Shown: positions 36,824-46,159 of the stretch, piece by piece | How positions within the stretch are numbered: position 1 is the first letter of the stretch | Layout of the letters: the number at the start of each line of letters is the position of its first letter | Assembly: GCF_000785435.2 (NCBI RefSeq) | Contig: NZ_JTDB02000002.1 | Span: forward strand, 809,663 to 873,662 | DNA: 64,000 nt | Direction: 5' to 3' | DNA from: Paraburkholderia sacchari | Lineage (GTDB): Bacteria > Pseudomonadota > Gammaproteobacteria > Burkholderiales > Burkholderiaceae | Program-made: the position numbers and the translations under genes | Notes under the pieces: generated by a model | Told to the model about the DNA's origin: nothing | The model's input: only the letters and a program-made list of their open reading frames with translations | The model's database searches: none

Positions 36824-38263
36824 TCAAGTCCGGACGCCATCGCCGCTGGGGTTACCAGTATGGCCGCCGCTTTCATCGTCCATTTCATCGCCCATTTCAT
36901 CGCCCATGGCCGACAGCCGCTCGCGCACGGCCAGCAGTCGCTCGCGCACGAAGCCGATATGCTCGCGCAGCACGTAGAACTGCCCCGCGTAGGCGAGCGG
37001 CATCTTCATGCCGTTCACCGATTCCTCGATCTTGTCGAGCTGGTGCGTGAGCGTGCGCCGCTCGGCGGGCGAGTTCTCGGCGTTCGCGGCGCGCTCGAGC
37101 GCGATGAGCGAGCCGTACCAGCGGTAAATGCGCGATTTTACCCGCCACGCGTAAAGGCTCGGCACGAGCCGCAGGCCCGGGATCAGCACCACGATGATCG
37201 GCACGAGCACCACGATCAGGCGGTCGGCGAGGCTCGCGAGCCAGAACGGCAGCACGCGGTACAGGAAGCTCTTGCCCGACTTGTAGTAGCGCGCGGCGTC
37301 GTCGCTGATCGGGAAGTCCTGCGCGCGCGGCGCCGGGAATTCACCCGCGCGCTGCAACAGCGAAGATTTGCCGTGCACCTGCTTGGCCGCTTCGATCAGG
37401 AGGTCGGAGAGCGCCGGATGGAGCGAATCGCGCGCGACCAGCTCGGCCGTGGGCGCGATGAAATGCAGTGGCGCGGCGGGCAGGTTGCGCCCGAAATCGA
37501 ACGCGCCCATCGGGATCGTGATGGCCGTGAGGTACGGGAAGCGGCGCGCGTAGGCGTCGGCCTGGGCGAAGTCGAAGAAGCGCACGCCCGGCATGCGCAT
37601 CAGGCGCCCCATGACCGGCGGCTGCGCGGAGTCGCCCGCGAGGAAGGCCACGTCGATCTTGCCCTCGACGAGCGCGCGCGCGGCGTCGTCGCCCGAGAGC
37701 GGCAGCAGTTTGGTCTTGCCGCCCGGCTCGATGCCGTTGGCCTTGAGCAGCTTGAGCGCGAGCTCGCGCGTGCCGCTGCCCTCGGCGCCGATGGCGATGC
37801 GCTCGCCTTCGAATTCGGAGAGCAGCCGCACGGGCGGCCCGTGATAGAACACCGCGAGCGGCACGTAGGCCACGCTGCCGAGCGAAGCCAGGCCCTCGGG
37901 CGGCGTGCTCGCCAGTCCGTCCTGGACGAACGCGACGTCCACGTGCGAGGTCGGGTCGGACAGACGCTGGAGGTTCTGCGCCGAACCTTCCGACTCGAGC
38001 ACGTTCACGGTGATGTTGTTGCGCGCGAGGATCGTCTTGTACTTCTGGGCGGCGTTCCAGAACGTGCTGCCCTGGGGGCCCGCGCTCAGCGTGAGCGTGC
38101 TGGGCGGGGCGGGCTGGATCAGGCGCACGGCCAGCCAGATTGCGGCGGCGCTGATCAACAGGATGGGGCCGAACGAGACCGCAAGGTCGCGCCATGAAAT
38201 CGCCACGAAGCGGGCGACGAGATGGGTAGGATTAGGAGGTTTGCGGCCGGTGGGAAACTTCAT
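36824..38263 (-). CDS. TAXI-family TRAP-type solute-binding protein, membrane-anchored
   Basis: 479 residues: an N-terminal transmembrane anchor (about 29-50), a TAXI-type binding domain (about 54-310, with AAGPQGSTFW-like start and AIGAEGSGTR), a second membrane segment (about 340-365) and a C-terminal cytoplasmic helical part with a Glu/Asp/Met-rich end. No TRAP membrane subunits (DctQM) lie nearby, so it may be a stand-alone sensor or partner of a distant transporter. A short in-frame repeat coding MGDE-MGDE-MDDE lies near the C-terminus. Confidence 0.82.
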   Translation of the reverse strand: MKFPTGRKPPNPTHLVARFVAISWRDLAVSFGPILLISAAAIWLAVRLIQPAPPSTLTLSAGPQGSTFWNAAQKYKTILARNNITVNVLESEGSAQNLQRLSDPTSHVDVAFVQDGLASTPPEGLASLGSVAYVPLAVFYHGPPVRLLSEFEGERIAIGAEGSGTRELALKLLKANGIEPGGKTKLLPLSGDDAARALVEGKIDVAFLAGDSAQPPVMGRLMRMPGVRFFDFAQADAYARRFPYLTAITIPMGAFDFGRNLPAAPLHFIAPTAELVARDSLHPALSDLLIEAAKQVHGKSSLLQRAGEFPAPRAQDFPISDDAARYYKSGKSFLYRVLPFWLASLADRLIVVLVPIIVVLIPGLRLVPSLYAWRVKSRIYRWYGSLIALERAANAENSPAERRTLTHQLDKIEESVNGMKMPLAYAGQFYVLREHIGFVRERLLAVRERLSAMGDEMGDEMDDESGGHTGNPSGDGVRT

Positions 38264-38875
38264 TGGGGAAGGGCAGGGGCCTCGGGAAATTCAGGGAAAA
38301 ATTGCGCGGCGCGGTGCGTCCGGGTTTGCGTTCGGTGTTGCGTCCGGTGTTGTGCCCGAAAGCGCGTCAGCGCCGCCATGCCAGCCGATGTTACCCGAGA
38401 TTGGACGTTGCAACGGCATGTCCGCTGCGGCTCGCGCCGCTAAACCCTTTGCACTCGCGCCTCAGCCAGGCTAAATTGTGGATCGCCATGGCGCTTGCGC
38501 CATGCAGCACGCGCCACGAGGCCGTGCAACCCATAACAAACTACCCGGCGTAATCAGGCAATCGAGGCAGGCGCGAGGCAAACCGGCACATCGGCGGCGA
38601 CAAAAGACCGACGACCGGAACAGCCGTCACGCACCGCCACTGCCGTCGCAACGGTCGACTGTGCCGTCGCGTGCCACTCCATCCTTGCCTCTCGCAGCAG
38701 CGTGTCCGGACCATGGCAGTGTCCGGGCGCGCGTTTCGCGTGCTCGCCCGCTGCCCGTGGGTGTCGTAACGAAGCCGCCGGACCGGGTCTGGCGGACGGC
38801 CAGTCCGTCCGCCCGGGAAGGCGGTCTATTCTCGCAACGAGTGAAGCAACAACGCGAAAGCAACAAGGAGAAAAC
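38264..38875. other. Long intergenic stretch before the BON gene
   Basis: 612 bp with no convincing gene. It contains an 8-bp inverted repeat with 2-nt loop (38487-38494 with 38497-38504) and a perfect 9-bp hairpin (38791-38799 with 38805-38813). The second lies 60 bp before the BON gene and may belong to its leader. Confidence 0.5.
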
Positions 38876-39241
38876 ATGAAATCGGTCGCTTTTCTGAAGA
38901 CGCTGACGGCAGTAGCCTGCGTGACGGTCGCCTGCAGCGTGTACGCCCAGGACAATTCGGCGGCGAGCGGCACGGCTGCCGCCACGGCAGCGGCTCCGGC
39001 GGCAGCGGCCCCGGCCTCGACCAAGAAGGTCGACCGCAAGCTCGGCTACTCGGTGCGCAAGGCGCTCTCGAAGACCCAGGGCATCGACGTCTCGAACATC
39101 ACCGTGCGCTCGCACAACGGTGCGGTCGTGCTCACGGGCTCGGTGCCGGCTCAGGAGCAGATCGACAAGGCCGGTGAGGTCGCACAGGGCGTGGCCGGCG
39201 TGAAGTCGGTGTCGAACAAGTTGACGGTCATGCAGCAGTAA
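38876..39241 (+). CDS. BON-domain periplasmic protein
   Basis: 121 residues: Sec signal peptide (about 1-23, ending VYAQ), an Ala-rich spacer (about 25-48) and one BON domain (about 50-120) with the VRSHNGAVVLTGSVP strand pair. BON proteins bind phospholipid and support envelope integrity and stress tolerance (OsmY-like). AAGGAG at 38865-38870 sets the start. A terminator follows at 39309. Confidence 0.88.
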   Translation: MKSVAFLKTLTAVACVTVACSVYAQDNSAASGTAAATAAAPAAAAPASTKKVDRKLGYSVRKALSKTQGIDVSNITVRSHNGAVVLTGSVPAQEQIDKAGEVAQGVAGVKSVSNKLTVMQQ

Positions 39242-39308
39242 TACCCGCGGCATAACCCCGCTGTGCTCACGATTGCGGGCACAGCGGGGGTACGATCCGT
39301 GCGGACAG

Positions 39309-39335
39309 GCCCCGGCAGGTTGCCGGGGCTTTTTT
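39309..39335 (+). terminator. Terminator after the BON gene
   Basis: Perfect 9-bp stem (39309-39317 with 39321-39329), 3-nt loop and six T residues (39330-39335). A further imperfect GC hairpin lies at about 39258-39292. Confidence 0.9.
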
Positions 39336-39472
39336 GTCATCCGCGAGGTGTCGCTCAGCGATATCCCGCTCGCCTGTGTGGACTGACACACAACATTTCC
39401 GCGTTTAGGGGTATACGTTGTAAGTGCGCGAGCTCTACAGAGGCGCGCACGGCTTCATTGCGGGGAAATGCC

Positions 39473-39733
39473 ATGATTATTCATAGCTACACCGATCTGC
39501 CGCTCGTCGACCGGGCGGCGTTCGAGCTGGCGTGCGCGCGGCACGGCTTTGCTCCGATTCACTTCGATGTCCATGGAGAAACCGATCCCGACGATCCCGA
39601 GCACAGCGAGCTCGTGATCGTGCGGCGCGGAGCCTGGGCGCAGGCCTACCGCATCGACGCGCGCGGCCAGTGGCTGCGCCAGTTCGAGACCGATCTGAAC
39701 GGCCGCTTCTTTAGCAGCGCGCCGCGCGCCTGA
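39473..39733 (+). CDS. Small conserved hypothetical protein
   Basis: 86-residue acidic cytoplasmic protein without signal peptide or membrane segment, starting MIIHSYTDLPLVDR. I do not recognise a named domain. The single alpha/beta pattern (two helices, then strands ELVIVRRGAWAQAYRID) looks like a compact folded protein rather than chance. The upstream spacer ends with GGGGAA about 9 nt before the ATG. Confidence 0.6.
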   Translation: MIIHSYTDLPLVDRAAFELACARHGFAPIHFDVHGETDPDDPEHSELVIVRRGAWAQAYRIDARGQWLRQFETDLNGRFFSSAPRA

Positions 39734-39763
39734 GCGGCGCTGGCGTTCGGGCTGCCGTGGCGC

Positions 39764-40552
39764 TCAGGCGAGCACGAGGCGCGCGCCCACGAGGGTGAGC
39801 GTCGCGGCGAGCAGGCCGCGCAGCAGCTTTTCGGGTGCGCGCGAGGACAGCATGCTGCCGATCGCGATGCCGGGCAGCGAGCCGCACAGTAGCGAAAGCA
39901 GCATCGACCAGTCGATCGAGCCGAGCAGCCAGTGCCCCGCGCCGGCGAGCAGCGTGAGCGGCACGGCGTGCGCCACGTCGGAGCCGACGATGCGCAGCGT
40001 GGGCAGTGTCGGATAGAGCAGCAGCAGCACGGTCACGCCGATCGCGCCCGCGCCCACCGAGGTCAGCGACACCAGCACGCCCAGCACCGCGCCCGTGAAG
40101 ATCGTGAAGAACAGCGTGCGCGCCTCGCTGGGCCCGTGGCGATGGCGCGACGCGAACGCGGCGAGCTGCGGCCGGAAGATCAGCGCGACCGCGGTGATGA
40201 GCAGCGCCGCGCCCAGCACCGACTGGATCAGATGCCCGGCGCGCGGTGTGTCCATGCCGTAGCGGTGCAGCAGGATCAGCGTGATGGTGGCCGCCGGCAC
40301 GCTGCCCGTCGCGAGGCGCAGCGTCACGCGCCAGTCCACCGAGCCCTTGAGCCCGTGCACGAGCGTGCCCGCCGACTTGGTCGCCGCCGCGTAGAGCAGG
40401 TCGGTGCCCACGGCGGTGGCGGGGTGCACGTGGAACAGCAGCACGAGGATCGGTGTCATCAGCGAGCCGCCGCCCACGCCAGTCAGGCCGACCAGAAACC
40501 CGACCAGCAGGCCGGAGAGCGAATAGAGCGGATCGATATGAGGTAGGACCAT
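39764..40552 (-). CDS. TauE/SafE-family permease
   Basis: 262-residue, eight-helix membrane protein of the sulfite/sulfonate exporter family. Typical features are LVGLTGVGGGSLMTPIL at the first helix pair and SLTSVGAGAIGV at the repeat. The start at 40552 precedes helix one. It is one of two TauE/SafE genes in the window; the other sits in the sulfide locus at 42204. The substrate here is unknown. Confidence 0.85.
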   Translation of the reverse strand: MVLPHIDPLYSLSGLLVGFLVGLTGVGGGSLMTPILVLLFHVHPATAVGTDLLYAAATKSAGTLVHGLKGSVDWRVTLRLATGSVPAATITLILLHRYGMDTPRAGHLIQSVLGAALLITAVALIFRPQLAAFASRHRHGPSEARTLFFTIFTGAVLGVLVSLTSVGAGAIGVTVLLLLYPTLPTLRIVGSDVAHAVPLTLLAGAGHWLLGSIDWSMLLSLLCGSLPGIAIGSMLSSRAPEKLLRGLLAATLTLVGARLVLA

Positions 40553-40837
40553 CGCGGGCGCGCGCGAAAACGCGCAGCTTTCCTGTTGAAAAGAGAGGGC
40601 CGCCGACCGACGGGGCCGCGGGTTCATGCCTCGCGGATGACGCGGCAACGCTCACGCATACCCAAACAGAGCGTAGCGTCAGGCTGGACAGCGGCAAAGG
40701 CTGGCGGTGAAAATCCGCTATTGTCGCAAAACCGGCGGATCGGCGCAGGGGTGGTTTGAATCCCCTTGCAAATTCGCGGAATAACATCGCCGGTTGCCTG
40801 CACCGCCTCGCCTTGCCTCGCCTCGATAAAACCACTC

Positions 40838-41731
40838 ATGAATCCCGGCATCGCCTACGCCCTGTGCGCCTTCACCATCTGGGGCCTCTTTCCCGTCTAC
40901 TTCAAGACGCTCCATCAGATTCCCGCGCTCGAGATGCTCGCGCATCGCATGGCGTGGTCGCTCGTGTTCATCGTCCTCGTGCTGCTGGTGCGGCACCGCT
41001 GGGCGTGGCTGCGGCCCGCGCTGCGCGACAAGCGGCTCATCGCGCGCTTCGCCGCGAGCGCCGTGCTGCTTTCGGCCAACTGGGGCATCTACATCTGGGC
41101 CGTGAACGCGGGGCATATCGTCGAGGCGAGCCTCGGCTATTTCATCAATCCGCTCGTCAACGTGCTGTTCGGCTATGCGTTTTTGCGCGAGCGGCTGCGG
41201 GCGCTCCAGTGGTCCGCCGTGGCGGTCGCGGCGCTCGGCGTGGCGTGGCTCACCTGGCAAAACGGCGCGCCGCCGTGGATCAGCCTCGCGCTCGCGCTGA
41301 CCTTCGGCGGCTACGGCCTGTTGCGCAAGACCGCGCAGCTTGGCGCGCTCGAAGGGCTCGCGCTCGAGACGGTGCTGCTGTTTCCGGTCGCCATCGTCTA
41401 TCTGACGATCATCGGCATGGCCGGCGCGAGCCATTTCGGGCATGCGTCGCTCGGGATCAAGCTGCTGCTGGTCGCCGCCGGGCCGATCACGGCCGTGCCG
41501 CTGCTGCTCTTCGCGGCGGCGGCGCGGCGTATTCCGCTGTCGATGCTCGGACTGATCCAGTACGTCACGCCCACGCTCCAGCTGCTCACCGGGGTGCTCG
41601 TGTACGGCGAGCCGTTCGGCTCGGTGCGCGCGATCGGCTACGCGGCGATCTGGGTCGCGCTCGCGCTCTATTCGTTCGAGGGGCTGCGCGCCACCATCAT
41701 CGCGACACGGCGCGCTCGCGAGACAGTCTGA
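40838..41731 (+). CDS. rarD: EamA-family transporter RarD
   Basis: 297 residues with ten hydrophobic helices. It matches the RarD branch of the drug/metabolite transporter superfamily, with IWGLFPVYFK in helix 1 and NWGIYIWAVNAGHIVEASLG in the third helix pair, both diagnostic. RarD is linked to chloramphenicol sensitivity in Pseudomonas; its natural substrate is unknown. The start at 40838 follows a run of low-complexity sequence. Confidence 0.9.
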   Translation: MNPGIAYALCAFTIWGLFPVYFKTLHQIPALEMLAHRMAWSLVFIVLVLLVRHRWAWLRPALRDKRLIARFAASAVLLSANWGIYIWAVNAGHIVEASLGYFINPLVNVLFGYAFLRERLRALQWSAVAVAALGVAWLTWQNGAPPWISLALALTFGGYGLLRKTAQLGALEGLALETVLLFPVAIVYLTIIGMAGASHFGHASLGIKLLLVAAGPITAVPLLLFAAAARRIPLSMLGLIQYVTPTLQLLTGVLVYGEPFGSVRAIGYAAIWVALALYSFEGLRATIIATRRARETV

Positions 41732-41790
41732 TTCAGGACGCGCAAAACACCTGAAACACCCAAAACACTCAAAACTGGAGACACCCGCGC

Positions 41791-42171
41791 ATGACTAGCG
41801 CCGCCGCTTACCGTTTCGAAGTCGAATTCGCGCCGCGTGTCGCTGCTGCGCTCGCGAGCCATTTCGGTCCCTCGGTGCGCGTGGAGGTCGTGCCGGGCGA
41901 GGGGCGCGGGCATCCCACGCGCGTGCGTATCCTGGGCGCGCCGAGCGAGCTGCGGCATCCGTATGCGTTTGCGTTGAACGTGTCGCTCACATGGGACGTC
42001 GACGAGATCGAGCGCCTCATGGCGCCCGGCGGCGAGACGCGCTTCGAGCATTACCTGGACGCACTGGGGCGCAAGCTGGCCTCGTGGGAGACCGCGCGGC
42101 CGCTGGACTTCGCCTCGCGCACCCAAGGCGAGCCGGAAGTGCTGCTGGGCGGGCTCGATTTCGAAGGTTGA
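41791..42171 (+). CDS. Conserved hypothetical protein, DUF5594-like
   Basis: 126-residue soluble protein. I have a weak memory of Burkholderia DUF5594 proteins with this look, but cannot confirm it. The pattern is a beta-rich N-terminal half (FEVEFAPRVAAALASHFG, VRVEVVPGEG) and a helical middle (WDVDEIERLMAPGG). It converges on the TauE gene of the sulfide locus with 32 bp between. Confidence 0.6.
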   Translation: MTSAAAYRFEVEFAPRVAAALASHFGPSVRVEVVPGEGRGHPTRVRILGAPSELRHPYAFALNVSLTWDVDEIERLMAPGGETRFEHYLDALGRKLASWETARPLDFASRTQGEPEVLLGGLDFEG

Positions 42172-42203
42172 TGCGGGAGGCGTGCGCGGGTTTTACGCGG
42201 GTA

Positions 42204-43055
42204 TCAGATCGTGCCCGCAAGCGCGATCGCATGGACGGCCTTCACGGCCATGCCCAGCGCCACGCAGCCCGCGAACACCGCGAACGACTGCTGCAGCCGC
42301 GCGCCGCTCACGTGCCGCGCGAAGCCGCGTCCGCCCAGCATGCCGGCGAGCGCGCCCGCCGCGAACGGTAGCGCGTTGAGCCAGAGCATATGGCCGCTGG
42401 CCGCCGATACGGCCACGCCCGCCATCGAGACCAGCGCAATCACCGCGAGCGAGGTGGCCACGATGCCCTGCATCGGAATGTCCGACGCGCGCTTGAGCGC
42501 GGGCACGATCACGAAGCCGCCGCCCACGCCGAGCAGGCCCGAGAGAAAGCCGGCCATCGCGCCCGAGAGTGCGAGCGCCCGCGCGCAGGGCGCGGTCCAG
42601 TCGAGCTTGCCGCGTTCGAGGTTCAGCCGGCAGGGCAGGTCGGGCGGGCACGGTTCGCTTTGCTGGGCGTGCGCGGCACCGTTTTCCTGACCGCGCTTTT
42701 GCCAGAACATGCGCCACGCCACGCGCGCCATCACTAGCGCGAACACGAGCGTGAGCGGCGCGTCCGGCACGCGGTGCGCGACCCACAGCCCGGCGGGCGA
42801 GATCACCGCGCCCGTGGCGGCCATCAGCGCGGCGGCCTTGTAGCGCACCGCGCCTTCGCGCAGCGCGAGCAGGGCGCCGATGCCCGCCGCGAGCGCGACC
42901 GCGAAGAGCCCGATGGGTGCGGCCTGCGCGACCCCGAGCCCGAGGCCGAACACGAGCAGCGGCACGGCGACGATGGCCCCGCCCGCGCCCGTAAGCGCGA
43001 GGATGAGCCCGACGACCGAGCCGAGCGCGGCGCTGGCGAGCGTGGTGGCGTCCAT
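42204..43055 (-). CDS. TauE/SafE-family permease of the sulfide locus
   Basis: 283-residue, about eight-helix membrane protein. LALTGAGGAIVAVPLL and LLGVGGGFVIVPAL mark the two repeats. A polar loop (about 120-150) contains two cysteines in CPPDLPC. It is the last gene of the minus-strand bigR operon, 70 bp after blh-sqr, so export of sulfite or a related sulfur oxyanion is the likely role. Family members in this setting are annotated sulfite exporter. Confidence 0.87.
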   Translation of the reverse strand: MDATTLASAALGSVVGLILALTGAGGAIVAVPLLVFGLGLGVAQAAPIGLFAVALAAGIGALLALREGAVRYKAAALMAATGAVISPAGLWVAHRVPDAPLTLVFALVMARVAWRMFWQKRGQENGAAHAQQSEPCPPDLPCRLNLERGKLDWTAPCARALALSGAMAGFLSGLLGVGGGFVIVPALKRASDIPMQGIVATSLAVIALVSMAGVAVSAASGHMLWLNALPFAAGALAGMLGGRGFARHVSGARLQQSFAVFAGCVALGMAVKAVHAIALAGTI

Positions 43056-43125
43056 GGGTGGCGATCTCCTCTTTCTGTCGCGGTTAGCGCATCAGCGCCT
43101 CAGTGCTGTGCTTCAGTCCTGTGCT

Positions 43126-44817
43126 TCAGTGCTGCGCCTCGGATGCCTGCGCCCCGGTGAACCACTCGCGGCCCTTGAGCATGCCGCTCCAGTAAAAGCG
43201 CGGCAGCAAGCTGGCCTTGAGGAACCACATGAGCCGGCGCGGCCGCGTGGGTTCGAGCGCGAAGGTCGGCAGCAGCTTGCCGCCGTAGCCGAATTCGGCC
43301 AGCACGACCTTGCCCTTCTCGACCGTGAGCGGGCACGAGCCATAGCCGTCGTAGCGGTAGCGCGGCGGCTGACCCGCGCGCACGGCGAGCAGGTTCTCCG
43401 CGACGATCACCGCCTGCTTGCGCGCCGCTGCCGCGGTCTTCGCGTTGGGCGCCGAGCACACGTCGCCGAGCGAGAACACGTTGAGCCAGCGCGGATGCTG
43501 GAGCGTGGCGTGATCGACTTCGCACCAGCCCGTCGCGTCGGCGAGTTCGCTGTCGCGGATGAAATCGGGCGGCACCTGCGGCGGCACCACGTGAATCATG
43601 TCGAAGCGCTTTTCGATGCGCGTGACGTTGCCGTCGGCGTCCTTCGTTTCGAAGGTGGCGCGGCGCGCGGGGCCATCGATGGCGACCAGATTCGACGTGA
43701 ACGCGAGCTTCGCGTCGTAGCGCTTCACGTACTCCATGAGCGGCGGCACGAAGGTCGGCACGCCGAACAGCGCCGCGCCGGCGAGATCGAATTCCACGTT
43801 CACCTTGTCGAGCACGCCGGTTCTGAGCCAGTGATCGCAGGCCAGGTACATGGCCTTTTGCGGCGCGCCCGCGCATTTGATCGGCATGGCCGGCTGCGTG
43901 AAGAGCGCTGTGCCGCCGCGCATCTTCTGCACGAGCTCCCACGTGTAGGGCGCGAGCTCGTAGCGGTAATTCGAGGTGACGCCGTTCTGGCCGAGCGTCG
44001 CTTCGAGCCCGTCGATGCGCTCCCACGCGAGGCGCAGCCCCGGCGCGACGATGAGCTGGCGGTACGCCAGGGTCTCGCCGTTCGAGAGCCGCACGCGATC
44101 CGCATGCGGCTCGACGCGCTCGGCCGCCGCGCGGATCCACGTCGCGCCGCGCGGGATCACGCTCGCCATCGGGCGGCGGGTTTTCTTCACGTCGAAGGCG
44201 CCGCCGCCCACGAGCGTCCACGCGGGCTGGTAGTCGTGGTGATCCCTGGGCTCGACGATCGCGATGCTCAAGCCCGGCTGGCGGCGCAGCAGGCTCGCGC
44301 ACACGCTGATGCCCGCCGACCCTCCGCCGATCACGACGACGTCCCAGCGCTTGCCCGCGCCGCTCGATGCGGCGGTCTTGTCGCCGCTTTGCGCGGCGTT
44401 TTTGTCCGCGGTCTTGTCCGAATCCCATGCGGCCGCCGCCGGGTGGCCCGCCTCGACCGGCGCAGGGACCGGATGGGCCTGCGCGCCCGCCTGCGCGAAC
44501 TGCCACAGATTGGTCGCGCGGTTGCCGGTGCGGCAGTACCCGAGCACGGGCGCGGGCATGTCGGCGAGCAATTGCTCGAAGCGGGCGATTTCATCGGGGC
44601 CGATCTTGCCGGGCGTGATGGGCAGATACGCGAATTGCAGTCCGAGCTGCTTGGCGGCCTCGCGGATCTGAGCGGAAGCCGGTTGCGACGGGCCGCCTTC
44701 GCCATCGGGCCGGTTGCAGATGATCGAGCGGTAGCCCGCTGCGGCAATTTCGGCGAGGTCGGCGGGCGTGATTTGTGCGGCGCTTGCGAAGCGCGCGTCG
44801 TGTTGCACGATTTGCAT
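43126..44817 (-). CDS. Fused Blh (DUF442) and sulfide:quinone oxidoreductase
   Basis: 563-residue fusion. Residues about 5-110 are a DUF442/Blh-type phosphatase-like domain with YCRTGNR. After a charged linker (about 118-155) comes a flavoprotein of the SQR group (about 157-560) starting at the FAD loop VVVIGGGSAG. Candidate redox cysteines of the SQR part are in PIKCAGAP and in GYGSCPL near the end. SQR oxidises H2S to persulfide or polysulfide at the inner membrane and passes electrons to quinone. The gene lies 18 bp after the YedE half and forms part of the bigR operon. Confidence 0.9.
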   Translation of the reverse strand: MQIVQHDARFASAAQITPADLAEIAAAGYRSIICNRPDGEGGPSQPASAQIREAAKQLGLQFAYLPITPGKIGPDEIARFEQLLADMPAPVLGYCRTGNRATNLWQFAQAGAQAHPVPAPVEAGHPAAAAWDSDKTADKNAAQSGDKTAASSGAGKRWDVVVIGGGSAGISVCASLLRRQPGLSIAIVEPRDHHDYQPAWTLVGGGAFDVKKTRRPMASVIPRGATWIRAAAERVEPHADRVRLSNGETLAYRQLIVAPGLRLAWERIDGLEATLGQNGVTSNYRYELAPYTWELVQKMRGGTALFTQPAMPIKCAGAPQKAMYLACDHWLRTGVLDKVNVEFDLAGAALFGVPTFVPPLMEYVKRYDAKLAFTSNLVAIDGPARRATFETKDADGNVTRIEKRFDMIHVVPPQVPPDFIRDSELADATGWCEVDHATLQHPRWLNVFSLGDVCSAPNAKTAAAARKQAVIVAENLLAVRAGQPPRYRYDGYGSCPLTVEKGKVVLAEFGYGGKLLPTFALEPTRPRRLMWFLKASLLPRFYWSGMLKGREWFTGAQASEAQH

Positions 44818-44835
44818 GGACTCGGTAACTCCTGA

Positions 44836-45279
44836 CTAGCGTGAAGATTGACGGCGCTGCGCGGCGATGCGCTCGAAAACGGCAAAGAGCGCCATGCCCG
44901 CGAGCATCGCGGCCACGAAGAGCCACGCGCGCGGTTGGCCGCTCGCGGCGCTGACGAGCGCGGGGCCGGGGCAGAAGCCCGCGAGGCCCCAGCCTGCGCC
45001 GAACACGAGCGCGCCGGCGATCAAGCGCGGGTCGATGCGGCTTGCCGTGGGCAACTGCATGGGCGCGCCGAGCACGCTGGTGGAACGCGCGCGCGCGAGG
45101 CGAAAGCCGATGCTCGCGATGGCGATGGCGCCCACCATCACGAAGGCGAGCGAGGGATCCCAGCGCCCGGCCAGATCGAGAAAAGCCAGCACCTTGGCCG
45201 GGTTCGCCATGCCCGACACGATCAAGCCGAGGCCGAAAAGCAGGCCGCTCGCGAAGGCGGCGAGGTTGCGCAGGCACAT
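44836..45279 (-). CDS. YeeE/YedE-family (DUF6691) membrane protein, second half
   Basis: 147 residues, about four helices. It starts with FASGLLFGLGLIVSGMANP and has GAGWGLAGFCPGPA with its conserved Cys. In YeeE proteins such Cys residues pass thiosulfate through the membrane. Many bacteria split YeeE into two half-size genes; this is the second and begins one base after the stop of the first. Confidence 0.9.
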   Translation of the reverse strand: MCLRNLAAFASGLLFGLGLIVSGMANPAKVLAFLDLAGRWDPSLAFVMVGAIAIASIGFRLARARSTSVLGAPMQLPTASRIDPRLIAGALVFGAGWGLAGFCPGPALVSAASGQPRAWLFVAAMLAGMALFAVFERIAAQRRQSSR

Positions 45280-45280
45280 C

Positions 45281-45736
45281 TCAGCCTCCCGCCAGGTGGC
45301 GCACCGCGTACACGGTGACGAAACCGGCGGCCATGAATACGCCGGTGGCGGCGAACGAGCGCAGCGAGCCGCGCGCGATGCCGCACACGCCGTGACCGCT
45401 CGTGCAGCCCGAGCCGTAGCGCGTGCCGAGGCCCACCAGCAGTCCTGCGACGATGAGCGTGGCGGGCGAGGCGGCGATGGTGGGCGACAAGCCCGCGCTG
45501 CCGGCTCCGAAGACGAGCCGCCAGAGCCACGGCGCGGCGGCGAGGCCCGCGACGAACGCGACGCGCCAGGCGCGGCCCCCGGGTTCCGTGCGCGCGCCTT
45601 GCAGCAGCGTGCCGACGATGCCGCTGATGCCCGCGACGCGCCCGTTGCAGAGCACGAGAAGCGCGGCGGCAGCGCCGATCATGAGGCCGCCCGCGAGGGA
45701 AGCGAACGGCGTGAAGTGGGCGAGGTCGAGGTTCAT
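45281..45736 (-). CDS. YeeE/YedE-family membrane protein, first half
   Basis: 151 residues, about four helices. It carries LCNGRVAGISGIVG and GSGCTSGHGVCG, the Cys-bearing sulfur-transfer motif of YeeE. The start ATG at 45736 overlaps the bigR stop (ATGA). With the following half it should form one sulfur-compound channel for uptake or release of thiosulfate or persulfide-derived sulfur. Confidence 0.9.
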   Translation of the reverse strand: MNLDLAHFTPFASLAGGLMIGAAAALLVLCNGRVAGISGIVGTLLQGARTEPGGRAWRVAFVAGLAAAPWLWRLVFGAGSAGLSPTIAASPATLIVAGLLVGLGTRYGSGCTSGHGVCGIARGSLRSFAATGVFMAAGFVTVYAVRHLAGG

Positions 45737-46095
45737 GCCGAGGGCTCCGAACGTGCCGCAGTTGCTGCAGTTGCCTTCAACCTGCCGCAGTAGAGACTTG
45801 AAAGCGTCTGCATGACCTGGATGACCTCGTGGCTCGCGAGGCGATAGTAGATGTACTTGCCTTCGCGGCGCGTCTCGACGAGGCCTTCCTCGCGCAGCAC
45901 GCCGAGATGCTGCGAGAGGCTCGGCTGATGCACGCCGACGAGCGCTTCGAGCTCGCCCACGTTGCGCTCGCCTTCGGTGAGCTGGCACAAGAGCAGCAGG
46001 CGGTCTTCGTGCGCGAGCGCCTTGAGCAGCGCGCAGCACTTCTCGGCGGATTCGCGCAGCGCGTCGCGCGCTTCAGAGGTGAGCGATGGGTTCAT
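45733..46095 (-). CDS. bigR: Persulfide-sensing ArsR-family repressor, BigR/SqrR-like
   Basis: 120-residue winged-helix repressor. C37 (LLCQLTEGE) and C103 (LYCGRL) are 66 residues apart, the same spacing as the sensor pair in BigR and SqrR, which form a tetrasulfide link on meeting persulfide and leave DNA. A further Cys pair (C20-C21) lies in the first helix. The helix-turn-helix reads HQPSLSQHLGVLRE. I start at 46095 (MNPSLTSEAR). It heads the minus-strand operon and diverges from the persulfide dioxygenase. Confidence 0.92.
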   Translation of the reverse strand: MNPSLTSEARDALRESAEKCCALLKALAHEDRLLLLCQLTEGERNVGELEALVGVHQPSLSQHLGVLREEGLVETRREGKYIYYRLASHEVIQVMQTLSSLYCGRLKATAATAARSEPSA

Positions 46096-46159
46096 AGGTA
46101 AGGGCGTTGAATACGCAATGGGGCGATGGGCACACATGCTGACGTGTGCCAGCTGACAG

